DNA from: Fidelibacterota bacterium
GTDB taxonomy: Bacteria; Marinisomatota; Marinisomatia; Marinisomatales; UBA1611
DNA: 64,000 nt
Direction of reading: 5' to 3'
Assembly (NCBI GenBank): GCA_002718285.1
Contig: PBAR01000038.1
Coordinates: 8,651 to 72,650, forward strand
Part shown: positions 36,555 through 44,393 of the stretch, one piece after another
How the letters are laid out: each line of letters begins with the position of its first letter
Numbering within the stretch: position 1 is the first letter of the stretch
Position numbers and translations under genes: made by a program
Notes under the pieces: model-generated
Told to the model about the DNA's origin: nothing
The model's database searches: none
What the model saw: only the letters and a program-made list of their open reading frames with translations

Positions 36555-36782
36555 CTATATCGCTTGTTTAATCAGTATTTCTACTTCACCATCATCAGGA
36601 AAACGATTTTTTGCTTTCTTAGAAAAAATTAGATTTCCATTTAGCTTTATTTCGAATACACCCCCACCACTTGAAATAAGTTTCGTTTCAATTTTTGGAA
36701 ATTTAGATTTCAATTCAGCTTCCAAACTGGATGCCCTAGGTAGATAGTTTCATTGAGCACAATATTCAATTGAAATATTCAT
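36555..36782 (-). CDS. SelW/Rdx-family selenoprotein with CxxU motif (UGA read as selenocysteine)
   Basis: 75 residues including selenocysteine at position 11, encoded by TGA at 36752-36750. Reading through gives IEYCAQ-Sec-NYLPRASSL, then KSKFPKIETKLISSGGGVFE, IKLNGNLIFSKK and KNRFPDDGEVEIL. These match the SelW/Rdx thioredoxin-like family, in which C-x-x-C or C-x-x-U is the redox site. The reading frame continues without any other stop to TAG at 36557-36555. ATG 36782 is 4 nt after the stop of the upstream selenoperoxiredoxin, so the two are co-transcribed. The protein is expected to be a cytoplasmic thiol/selenol oxidoreductase. A hairpin after the UGA may be its SECIS element. Confidence 0.9.
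36717..36752 (-). promoter_or_regulatory. Candidate bacterial SECIS hairpin for the SelW-like gene
   Basis: From the UGA, a stem forms 14 nt downstream: GGC pairs with GCU, an A-A mismatch follows, then UCCA pairs with UGGA and closes a GUU loop. Position and the GU in the apical loop agree with bacterial SECIS elements, which lie within about 40 nt after the UGA and bind SelB. Folding was judged by eye. Confidence 0.5.
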
Positions 36783-36786
36783 GTCA

Positions 36787-37317
36787 CTATATTCTTTTAA
36801 AATTAGACTGATCAGATAGTTTTTCTGCCTCGAATATAGACAATATATCCTTTGGGTGAGTATGGAGATTTACATTTTCAATTATATGAACTAGAACACC
36901 ATTTTCATCTATCAAAAATGTTTTCCTAGAAGAAAATAAAATCCTGTTCACACCATATTTTTTTCCCGTTTCCTTTTTTGAATCCGAGAGAAAATTAAAA
37001 GGAATATCAAATTTATTTTTAAAAGCTTTGAGTGCAGATGGAGAATCATAACTGACTCCAAGAACTTTGATATTATATTTTTCAAATGTTTCAGATTCGT
37101 CCCGGAACCCACAAGCTTGTTTAATTCATCCAGGCGTATTTGCCTTGGGAAAAAAATAAAGTACTAATTTTTGGCCACGATAATCCATAAGTGCATGCAA
37201 ATTCCCATCCTGGTCTGGTAGCAAAAAATTTGGAGCGGGTTTCCCCAGGTCGGGCGATGATCCAAACAAAGGCATAAAAAGTATTCCTGCAAAAATTGAA
37301 ATTAAATAAAATCTCAT
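36787..37317 (-). CDS. bcp: Exported PrxQ/BCP-type peroxiredoxin selenoprotein (UGA = peroxidatic selenocysteine)
   Basis: 176 residues with selenocysteine at position 64, encoded by TGA at 37128-37126. Before the UGA: a signal peptide (about 1-20), KPAPNFLLPDQDGNLHAL and LVLYFFPKANTPG. After it: IKQACGFRDESETFEKYN, VLGVSYDSPSALKAFKNKF, FNFLSDSKKETGKKYGV, KTFLIDENGVL, ending at TAG 36789-36787. In PrxQ/BCP enzymes the motif is T-P-G-C-T-x-E-A-C; here Sec takes the peroxidatic position and the resolving Cys is at +5 (residue 69). It reduces hydroperoxides, probably in the periplasm given the signal peptide. No stop other than the UGA interrupts the frame and conservation continues through it, so this is not a pseudogene. 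The SelW-like gene follows by 4 nt. Confidence 0.92.
37083..37128 (-). promoter_or_regulatory. Candidate bacterial SECIS hairpin for the peroxiredoxin gene
   Basis: After the UGA the mRNA can fold as CAAG/UUUG, then UGU/ACA, then GGGUUC/GAAUCU, closing a CGGGAC loop, with small bulges. The apical loop is about 21-26 nt after the UGA, in the window used by bacterial SelB. The hairpin is also coding (QACGFRDES), as usual for bacteria. Folding was judged by eye. Confidence 0.5.
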
Positions 37318-37464
37318 ACTATAAAATCAAAATATAATCTTAACTAACCTAAGTTTAATTAAAATTAACTTATCGCAAAGAGACTATTATTTTACTCCCT
37401 TTTGCCAAGATTAACTATACTAGTTCCAATAAAAATAGAAAAATACCTGTTGAAATAACATTAA

Positions 37465-38289
37465 TTAGAAATCTGAATTCAATAAGAAACGAATGCCAAC
37501 ACCAAATTGTCCATTGGGAAACATTGCAACTCCAGGTCTTAACCTATTATTATTTTTGTGTAATTCTGGTAGAGCCAAACCTGTTGCCGCACCTATAAGA
37601 TATCCTGTTACCACATCCGTATAAAAATGTTTACCTGCTTTAACTCTTAAATAGGCAGTAATTGCTGGAACAATAGTAGATAAAGTCCAAATATAAATTA
37701 AGTTTTTATCCTTCGGGTAATAATCTTGGTATATCTTAGCCAGCATAAACCAGGATGCTGCAGTCGTTGAAGTGTGACCAGAAAAGAAACTTCTCTGACT
37801 ATCATGCTTTTGTTTTTCAATTAAATCTGCCCTATTTCCATAAACATAAGGCCTCTTACGTAAAACCAGAGTTTTTGTGAGATTTGTAATCCCCAGATTT
37901 AAAGTCATTGTTTCCAGCCAGATTGTTGAAATAGGAATCACATCATTTCGTATATCTTTTTTCAAATATAATAATACAGGATTGAAGATGCTGGCATAAA
38001 GAAATACATCACTAGCTAGCTTTGATTTCATATCCCAGTTTTCAGTGATTTTTTGTTCGAAAGCCCAGACATCATTGATATTCAACTGATTAATCTCTTC
38101 AATAGTTAGAGATTCTACTTTTTTCTCCAACATGAATGATGAAAGATTTAAGGCTGTGCTAAGAACAATAATTGAAAAGTCCAATTTACTAGATAATTCA
38201 TATGCTGATTCTGGATCTTGTTGATATAATGGTTCTTCCCCTGCTAATAACGGAAGGCATACCAGAATAGAAATGATATAATTTTTCAT
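37465..38289 (-). CDS. PAP2-superfamily phosphatase, exported
   Basis: 274 aa with a signal peptide ending near LLAGEE. The three PAP2 motifs are present: KTLVLRKRPY (K-x6-R-P type), SFFSGHT with the catalytic His-proximal SGH, and RVKAGKHFYTDVVTG with the second His and Asp. Several hydrophobic helices are present in the second half. It likely removes phosphate from a lipid such as undecaprenyl or phosphatidylglycerol phosphate at the periplasmic side. It stands alone on the minus strand, 147 bp before the peroxiredoxin gene, and is divergent from the cytochrome c gene. Confidence 0.87.
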   Translation of the reverse strand: MKNYIISILVCLPLLAGEEPLYQQDPESAYELSSKLDFSIIVLSTALNLSSFMLEKKVESLTIEEINQLNINDVWAFEQKITENWDMKSKLASDVFLYASIFNPVLLYLKKDIRNDVIPISTIWLETMTLNLGITNLTKTLVLRKRPYVYGNRADLIEKQKHDSQRSFFSGHTSTTAASWFMLAKIYQDYYPKDKNLIYIWTLSTIVPAITAYLRVKAGKHFYTDVVTGYLIGAATGLALPELHKNNNRLRPGVAMFPNGQFGVGIRFLLNSDF

Positions 38290-38312
38290 TGTAATATTTC
38301 ACTTCCTAACTT

Positions 38313-38341
38313 TTGGATTCATTATAGCAAAGAAGTATAAT
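38313..38341 (+). promoter_or_regulatory. Sigma-70-type promoter for the cytochrome c-lysA unit
   Basis: TTGGAT at 38313-38318 and TATAAT at 38336-38341 are separated by 17 bp, ideal spacing. The cytochrome ATG follows 17 nt after the -10 box, leaving a very short leader. This is the clearest housekeeping-type promoter in the window. Confidence 0.6.
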
Positions 38342-38358
38342 ACTAAAGCCAAAAAAAA

Positions 38359-38754
38359 ATGAATAAAATATATTTTTTCATATTATCAATAATAATTTTC
38401 TTAGGCTGTAGCAGTAAGAATCAAAGTAACTCTAATGAACTTACCAATTTGAAAAATTTATCAACAGAAATCCTTACAATGGGAAAATTGACCTATAATA
38501 AATCTTGCTTTTCCTGTCATAACCATGGTCTCTCAGGAGCAGCCAAGCTAACAGATTTCGATTATTGGAAGAAGATCGCAGATAAAGGAATTGATACAGT
38601 ATTCGCTAATGTAAAAAAGGGATATATTGGTGAAAGAGGGATAATGCCTCCAAAAGGAAACTGTTTTACCTGCTCGGATAAGGAGCTCCAAGCATCTATA
38701 TTTTATATCTTTAAAAGAATTAATATTAATAAATCTAGTAAGAAAAATATATGA
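38359..38754 (+). CDS. Small lipoprotein cytochrome c (cytochrome c5-like)
   Basis: 131 aa. Lipobox LGCS near residue 16, so it is membrane-tethered in the periplasm. One haem site, CFSCH (about residue 53), with the distal Met in GIMPPKG. A further CFTC pair near the C-terminus is a hallmark of cytochrome c5-type proteins, where it forms a disulfide. It carries single electrons in respiration or to a peroxidase. lysA starts within its stop (ATGA overlap), so the two are co-expressed although functionally unrelated. Confidence 0.88.
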   Translation: MNKIYFFILSIIIFLGCSSKNQSNSNELTNLKNLSTEILTMGKLTYNKSCFSCHNHGLSGAAKLTDFDYWKKIADKGIDTVFANVKKGYIGERGIMPPKGNCFTCSDKELQASIFYIFKRININKSSKKNI

Positions 38755-39998
38755 AAAAACATCCTTTACAATATATAGTTGAAAACAATTCTTTTCTTGA
38801 ATCCATAGTTAAAAAATTTGGTACTCCTTTATACCTTTATTCAGGAAACCGAATAAAAAATAATCTTAATAGACTGTCTGAAGCATTGAACAAACATTTA
38901 CCAAAAAACCAGATTTACTATGCAGTCAAAGCTAACAGTAACCCCAATTTAATTTCATTCATGAAATCCATTTACCCAAATCTAGGTTGCGACTGTTCTA
39001 GCCCTGGAGAATTATTTGTAGCAAAGAAAACGGGTATTTCATCTGATCGTTGTCTGTATACTGGGAATTATGAATCATTGGATGATCTGGAATTTGCATT
39101 AGATTCAGGTTGTAATATAAATCTAGATGATAGTCAATCTTTTCACCGTCTGATACAGATTCAGACTCCAGATAAAATTTCATTTCGGGTAAATCCTAGA
39201 TTTGGAAGTGGCCGTTTTAAAGAAATTACTACAGGAGGTGAAAAAGCAAAATTTGGAATTCCTAAAGAAAAAATTACCAACGCTTACAGATTGGCTATCC
39301 GCCATGGAGTAAAAAGCTTTGGACTTCACTGTTTTACGGGTTCAGGAATTCTTGACGAAAATTATTTTACGGAATTAATCCGTGCAGTTTTAGAAATTTC
39401 TACCATGATCGAATCAAGATGCAAAATTAAATTCAAATATATATCAATTGGCGGAGGATTTGGTATCCCATACAAAGAAACGGATCCTATACTTAACATT
39501 GATAGCGTATTTAACAATATTGCTAAAGAGTTTTTTTCAGTTTATGATAAAGATTCATGTCCTAATTTTTGCGTAGAGCCAGGAAAATACTTAGTTGGAG
39601 ACGCAGGTATCTTAGTTACAAAAGTTACAGGAGTAAAGAAAAGCTATAAAACTTTCGTGGGCCTAGATGCAGGTATGGAGACATTAATGCGGCCTGTGCT
39701 TTATGGAGCATACCACCGTATCCAAAAGGTTGGAAAACATCAAGAAAACGATCAAACAGTTGATATTACAGGACGAATATGCGAAAATACAGATAGGTTG
39801 GCCGTGGATCGACTCTTTCCCGAAGTGAATGAAGGTGACCTAGTTGCTATATTGGATACTGGAGCCTATGGATATTCAATGGCTCATCAGTTTAATACCC
39901 GACCCAGACCTGCAGAAGTATTGTTAAATGGCGATAAACCAGTATTAATTCGTAAGAGAGAAACAATAGAAAGTATGTTTGAAAGATGTGATATCTAA
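38751..39998 (+). CDS. lysA: Diaminopimelate decarboxylase
   Basis: 415 aa, fold III PLP enzyme that makes L-lysine from meso-diaminopimelate. PLP-binding Lys lies in IYYAVKANSNP; SPGELFVAKKTG, SFRVNPRFG, FGLHCFTGSGI and SIGGGFGIPY follow in the barrel; the C-terminal domain has CVEPGKYLVGDAG, the catalytic GRICENTDRLA (C-E-x-x-D type) and ILDTGAYGYSMAHQFN. The residue pattern is the DapDC group, not ornithine or carboxynorspermidine decarboxylase, though the latter is related. Overlaps the cytochrome gene by 4 nt. Confidence 0.92.
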   Translation: MKKHPLQYIVENNSFLESIVKKFGTPLYLYSGNRIKNNLNRLSEALNKHLPKNQIYYAVKANSNPNLISFMKSIYPNLGCDCSSPGELFVAKKTGISSDRCLYTGNYESLDDLEFALDSGCNINLDDSQSFHRLIQIQTPDKISFRVNPRFGSGRFKEITTGGEKAKFGIPKEKITNAYRLAIRHGVKSFGLHCFTGSGILDENYFTELIRAVLEISTMIESRCKIKFKYISIGGGFGIPYKETDPILNIDSVFNNIAKEFFSVYDKDSCPNFCVEPGKYLVGDAGILVTKVTGVKKSYKTFVGLDAGMETLMRPVLYGAYHRIQKVGKHQENDQTVDITGRICENTDRLAVDRLFPEVNEGDLVAILDTGAYGYSMAHQFNTRPRPAEVLLNGDKPVLIRKRETIESMFERCDI

Positions 39999-40014
39999 CA
40001 ATTTTTTTGCTTAA

Positions 40015-41040
40015 TTAAAAATTAAACCCGATTGACAATCTTTGGATATTTCCAAAATAACTAAAATCTGCAATTGAATAATCGACCTTTAATGTAGTTG
40101 ATGTACGCCAAACATTATAATTAATGCCAAAACCAAAAGTTGGACCCTCAATAGAGTTATCCTTAAATAAAGATGGATAGCCAGCTCGTAAAAAAACTGA
40201 ATTTTTAAATGCAAATTCAATACCTAGGTTTACATACTCAGAATTATCATTAGGATGTAAAGCATCTAAGCCATATGTTAACTTCAACGACTCTAAATTT
40301 ATAATTTCTCCAGAAACACCAACCCTAAAAAATAGAGGAACTGGAAAATACTCAGTTTCATAATTTGCATTAACAAATTCCACATTCCCTTCATTTGCAG
40401 GATCAGGATCTATACTGATTTTTTGATCACGACCACTCATCTTCATCTTTCCACCATAATTACTGATTGATGCTCCAAGCCTTAAACCTTTGAAGGGAGT
40501 AGTAAATAAAGTACCAAAATCAATAGCTACAGTATGCGCCGTACTATGCCATATATTCAATTGAATATATTTAACTGAACCACCAAGACCAAAATTATCG
40601 GTTAGCATTTTTGCATATGTAATAGCAGCGGATAAATCATTTGCAGAAAATTTTTCTCCTGTCCCCTCTGGCTGTGCAACCGTTCTGACTAAATCTTCAG
40701 GGGTGGAAAGTGTTACTATCCATAATCCTAAAACCCCTTTCCCTTTTAATTCAATACCTGAAATAGCATATTGAAACTTCATAGCTGCTAACCAATCATG
40801 TGAACCAAACTCCACACCAGTTCCAAGATGGCCAGCTAAACCAGCTGGATTCCAATAAACGCTACTTAGATTTCCACTTTGTCCTGCCAGAGCGCTACCC
40901 ATAGCAGAGCCTCTAGAATCAATTCCAATTTTTAAGAATTGTGCAACTGTAGTGCCTGTTTTTGTAATAGTCTGATCATTTTTAATCTGTGATGAGATTA
41001 TTGAAGAAAATAGCAGGATTATAAAAAAGTGCTTCATCAT
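40015..41040 (-). CDS. PorV/PorQ-like outer-membrane beta-barrel protein, second copy
   Basis: 341 aa with a signal peptide. GTTVAQFLKIGIDSRGSAMGSALAGQSGNLSSVYWNPAGLAG (spread over about 28-68) is the full UPF0164/PorV signature, better preserved than in the 21251-22186 copy. The rest is beta-strand rich and ends in LSIGFNF with a terminal Phe, typical of outer-membrane barrels. It is the last gene of a triad with a TonB receptor and a sorting-domain protein, with ATGA-type 4-nt overlap. It probably helps export or retain that protein at the surface (inference). Confidence 0.8.
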   Translation of the reverse strand: MMKHFFIILLFSSIISSQIKNDQTITKTGTTVAQFLKIGIDSRGSAMGSALAGQSGNLSSVYWNPAGLAGHLGTGVEFGSHDWLAAMKFQYAISGIELKGKGVLGLWIVTLSTPEDLVRTVAQPEGTGEKFSANDLSAAITYAKMLTDNFGLGGSVKYIQLNIWHSTAHTVAIDFGTLFTTPFKGLRLGASISNYGGKMKMSGRDQKISIDPDPANEGNVEFVNANYETEYFPVPLFFRVGVSGEIINLESLKLTYGLDALHPNDNSEYVNLGIEFAFKNSVFLRAGYPSLFKDNSIEGPTFGFGINYNVWRTSTTLKVDYSIADFSYFGNIQRLSIGFNF

Positions 41041-44000
41041 TTAATAATAGCAAAACGCCCTATTTTCTCACCAACACCAGGTGCATTAATATGGTATATA
41101 TAAATACCAAAAGCTAAAGGAAAATTATCCTTTGTAGTTAAATCCCAATGTTCTTGGCCATTATTCATCTCAGTATTATGGTATAAGGTTTGAACAAGGT
41201 CGCCAGCAACCGTATAAATTGAAATAATACATTCTTTTGGTAAATGATTAAAATAAACTTTTCTAGGACCACGGTCTTTGGGGTTTTGTAGGTCCAATTG
41301 TTCCATCACATTTGTAACAACATATGGATTTGGGATAACAGAGATATCATCTAACCTACTCTTTGCGTTAACTTTCATGTAGGTACTGGAAACAGTAGTA
41401 AACACTAACGTATCATCCATTGAAAATGGGCGATGTGTACCAATTAAAAACACATCTCCTCCCTTAGGAGCTATCGTATCTCCATAAGCTGGAGGATAAA
41501 ATGTAAACTCCCATTTGCCACGTAAAGGATTGCCATCCATAATAACCGCTCTATCACCAGGAGACCATAAACTATCTGCATCATTACTTTCTTCAATAAT
41601 TGTTACTTCTTTCTGTATTGATTCACGTCCAACCGTTACATCCCAAACTTGGAACCTCATTCTTGAATGCCCAAAAGATGGATGTAAAGAGGTACTGCTG
41701 GTATCAACAATTTGATCAAAAAACCTAATTTCATAATCAGCGGGATACATAAATTGGTCTGCATTATTAAAAGGAATCACATCTGGTATCCAATTTGACA
41801 AAGTAGAAGTTTTCCAGCCAGTTCTATTATCGTCTAAGTCCAATTCTACATCTTGAACTGTAATTTTTATACCATCAAAAATTGGGTTTAAATCTTCTGA
41901 GTTGACATGCTCACTATCAATTACAGGGAAGTATACATATGTGACTACATATTCACTTCCATTCAACATGGAACCTGTACTAAGTCCTTTCAATTTCCCA
42001 ATATCACCAAGAATTTCGAAATCAGAACCCAAAACATATTCGGTTCCATCACCATCAATAATCTGTACCGATTCAGGGACAATATTTAGCTTTGACAAGC
42101 CAATATATTGATCTAACCTGATAATTACTTTTTCTTCTACAGGATTTAAGTCTTTAACACTATACCTTGTAGGGGAATCTTTGAAGCTAAGTTGAAACTG
42201 GTTATTATTTTCTATTTCATCAGGGCCCACTACTTCTAAATGGATACTGCCAGTGGCAACTCCTGCCTTATGTTGAATATAATTATCAAGTATATTCCCA
42301 GGAACATATCCAGGGGAAGGAGATCTCGGCATTATTTTAGCGGTATTAACATCCAAAATGAGCTCATTTGTTTCGGGATTAATGGTTATAGTCTTGGAAC
42401 ATTCGCTGGGAGGTATTTTCAATTCTGTATCTCCATGGTCATATGAGACAACTGCATAATAATAGTTTTGGCCATTGTATACATTATTGGAATCTATAAA
42501 TGAATGAACCAGTCCTGTATTATCGCCCAAAATATAAGACGTGCCCCGACCTGGATATTCTATAGGACTTAATCCATAATAATCATTAATAAGATCAAAC
42601 CTTGCAGGTGCTCCATTGATCATTTTAAGTGGTTCAAAAAGAAACTTCGATCCATAATCATCTGTTATTGTTTGATGATCTAAAAATTGAGGATCCGTGC
42701 TTCTGTAGATTACATATCCCTCAAAATCATATTTATTTGATATAGGATCAAGTGATTCTTCTGCTATACTATCCCAGAACAAGGTAACTTTCTCATCTCC
42801 AGGAATAACGGTAACTGTAGGTTTTGCTGGAGGTTTAGCAAACTGGTAATTGCGCTCATAGATGTCCTGGGCAGTAAGTGCATTTAGAGTAAGATCATCA
42901 TAATCTTCACCTACTAGCAATGCGATTGAAAATCTTCTTGTCTCTCCTGCTGGAAGATCGAGAGGCCCCGAACTGTAGATAAAAACGTAATCACCTGATT
43001 GTGTCGCATTTGCAGAATCAAAAGAACCAGGTTGTAAAAATTCATTAAAAACACGGTTATCATCAGCAATTGTTGTTCCAGAAAATGCTGGTGAAGCAAA
43101 ACCTGTAAGACCTACCATATCAGATTCATCCAAGTCAGTCCACTCATAATTAGGTTCACCAGGCTCACGGATATCAAATGGATCACCAGCTGTAGGCAAA
43201 CCATCTCCCTCCCCTCGATCGCCTGTATTTGGAACACCATCAATACCTACATCATCTTTTTCAGGATCCCAGTCATCATCATCATCAATACCATTATTTC
43301 GACTTTCATCAATCATATTATCGTTATCATTATCAATTTGGTCAAAAGGGTTACCTGGACTTTCTAAAAATTTATACCCAAAATATCCAGGTTTTCTGGA
43401 ACTCCCTGTAGCGCTTCCATCTTCATCCCAACAATAAACCATATTAATATCGCGGTCGAAATATGATAAATCATCACGCCAATCGCTGGGACCACCAATA
43501 TGTGGGTCACCCCACATACCAAAAATCACTTCATTTAGATCCTTAGGGCTTTTATTGGTAACCTTATAAATAAGAAAAATAATATCCTCTGCTAAAGGAT
43601 TTGCCCATTGGTAATAACGATACTCAACTTCTAATCCTAGCCCTTTTCTGGAAGAATCATTTGGAAAAGGGTAATATTCAAATTCCTTATTTTTACGGTC
43701 ATCACAAACAAAAAATACTTCTTCATCTGCATTTGATGAACCCTGACGTAAATCACCAGGCCATACATAATCCTTTAGATTAGGATTGTACCAATCAAAA
43801 GCCCAACTATCGGGTTTACCATCGAAATCTCGATCAATGTCGCTAGATGTCGGTATTTTATCGTAATCTTTATCTGCAAAATGAATACCAATATCACTGT
43901 ATGCCAAAGGCTCCCAAGTCCAATATTCCGATCCATCCGGTGAACGTTCAGGATCTGTAACCAATCCATCACTTATCACCCTCGCATACCAAGTTGTATC

Positions 44001-44393
44001 CCCATTCTCAAATCTAGGATAGGCATCGGGGTGACTGTTAGGAGGAACAGGAACTTCAGCACAGATAAAAGGACCGAACTCGTAACCATATCCCAATCCT
44101 TCCCATATAATATCTGTTATTCTATTCCCTGGTCTTGAAATTGAGCCATAATTCCATATCTCGGATTTAATTTTATTTCCTGTTATAATAGCATATTGCC
44201 TACGCAAAATCTGTGAATCTTCATCTAATTTTCTTTCTGTCTGTCGTTCAATCCAACGATAGTATTTTTGAAATTCTCTTTGGCTCCAGTCTTTTTGAGG
44301 CCCTTTTATGTATTTATTCGAATTAAATAATGGATTAGCAATAATAACTTGGCTACTATAGAATAAAATAATAAAAATGAATTTTAGCTTCAT
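41037..44393 (-). CDS. Large FnIII surface protein with Asp-rich insert and T9SS sorting domain
   Basis: 1118 aa, signal peptide at the start. It shares its plan with the 606-aa protein at 22183-24003: an N-terminal beta domain with the IYKVTNKSPKDLNEVIFG strand; a segment ending FSIALLVGEDYDDL; an FnIII-like domain (VTLFWDSIAEES, FEGYVIYRSTDPQF, YYYAVVSYD); and a sorting tail with SVIPNPYVV and ending FGIYIYHINAP plus Lys. Two stretches (DIDRDFDGKPDSW, and an Asp/Asn-rich run around residues 345-395) look like thrombospondin type-3-like Ca2+-binding repeats. No catalytic motif. It is probably the surface-exposed partner of the TonB receptor encoded immediately upstream. Confidence 0.75.
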   Translation of the reverse strand: MKLKFIFIILFYSSQVIIANPLFNSNKYIKGPQKDWSQREFQKYYRWIERQTERKLDEDSQILRRQYAIITGNKIKSEIWNYGSISRPGNRITDIIWEGLGYGYEFGPFICAEVPVPPNSHPDAYPRFENGDTTWYARVISDGLVTDPERSPDGSEYWTWEPLAYSDIGIHFADKDYDKIPTSSDIDRDFDGKPDSWAFDWYNPNLKDYVWPGDLRQGSSNADEEVFFVCDDRKNKEFEYYPFPNDSSRKGLGLEVEYRYYQWANPLAEDIIFLIYKVTNKSPKDLNEVIFGMWGDPHIGGPSDWRDDLSYFDRDINMVYCWDEDGSATGSSRKPGYFGYKFLESPGNPFDQIDNDNDNMIDESRNNGIDDDDDWDPEKDDVGIDGVPNTGDRGEGDGLPTAGDPFDIREPGEPNYEWTDLDESDMVGLTGFASPAFSGTTIADDNRVFNEFLQPGSFDSANATQSGDYVFIYSSGPLDLPAGETRRFSIALLVGEDYDDLTLNALTAQDIYERNYQFAKPPAKPTVTVIPGDEKVTLFWDSIAEESLDPISNKYDFEGYVIYRSTDPQFLDHQTITDDYGSKFLFEPLKMINGAPARFDLINDYYGLSPIEYPGRGTSYILGDNTGLVHSFIDSNNVYNGQNYYYAVVSYDHGDTELKIPPSECSKTITINPETNELILDVNTAKIMPRSPSPGYVPGNILDNYIQHKAGVATGSIHLEVVGPDEIENNNQFQLSFKDSPTRYSVKDLNPVEEKVIIRLDQYIGLSKLNIVPESVQIIDGDGTEYVLGSDFEILGDIGKLKGLSTGSMLNGSEYVVTYVYFPVIDSEHVNSEDLNPIFDGIKITVQDVELDLDDNRTGWKTSTLSNWIPDVIPFNNADQFMYPADYEIRFFDQIVDTSSTSLHPSFGHSRMRFQVWDVTVGRESIQKEVTIIEESNDADSLWSPGDRAVIMDGNPLRGKWEFTFYPPAYGDTIAPKGGDVFLIGTHRPFSMDDTLVFTTVSSTYMKVNAKSRLDDISVIPNPYVVTNVMEQLDLQNPKDRGPRKVYFNHLPKECIISIYTVAGDLVQTLYHNTEMNNGQEHWDLTTKDNFPLAFGIYIYHINAPGVGEKIGRFAIIK

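Noticed and set aside
37126..37317. A truncated peroxiredoxin, 63 aa, as a pseudogene
   Set aside because: The TGA sits exactly at the peroxidatic residue and a conserved frame continues to 36787, so it is read as selenocysteine.
43229..43411. His-rich 60-aa open frame on the plus strand
   Set aside because: It is the antisense shadow of the Asp-rich insert of the 1118-aa protein (GAT/GAC repeats read as ATC/CAT), with no start context.
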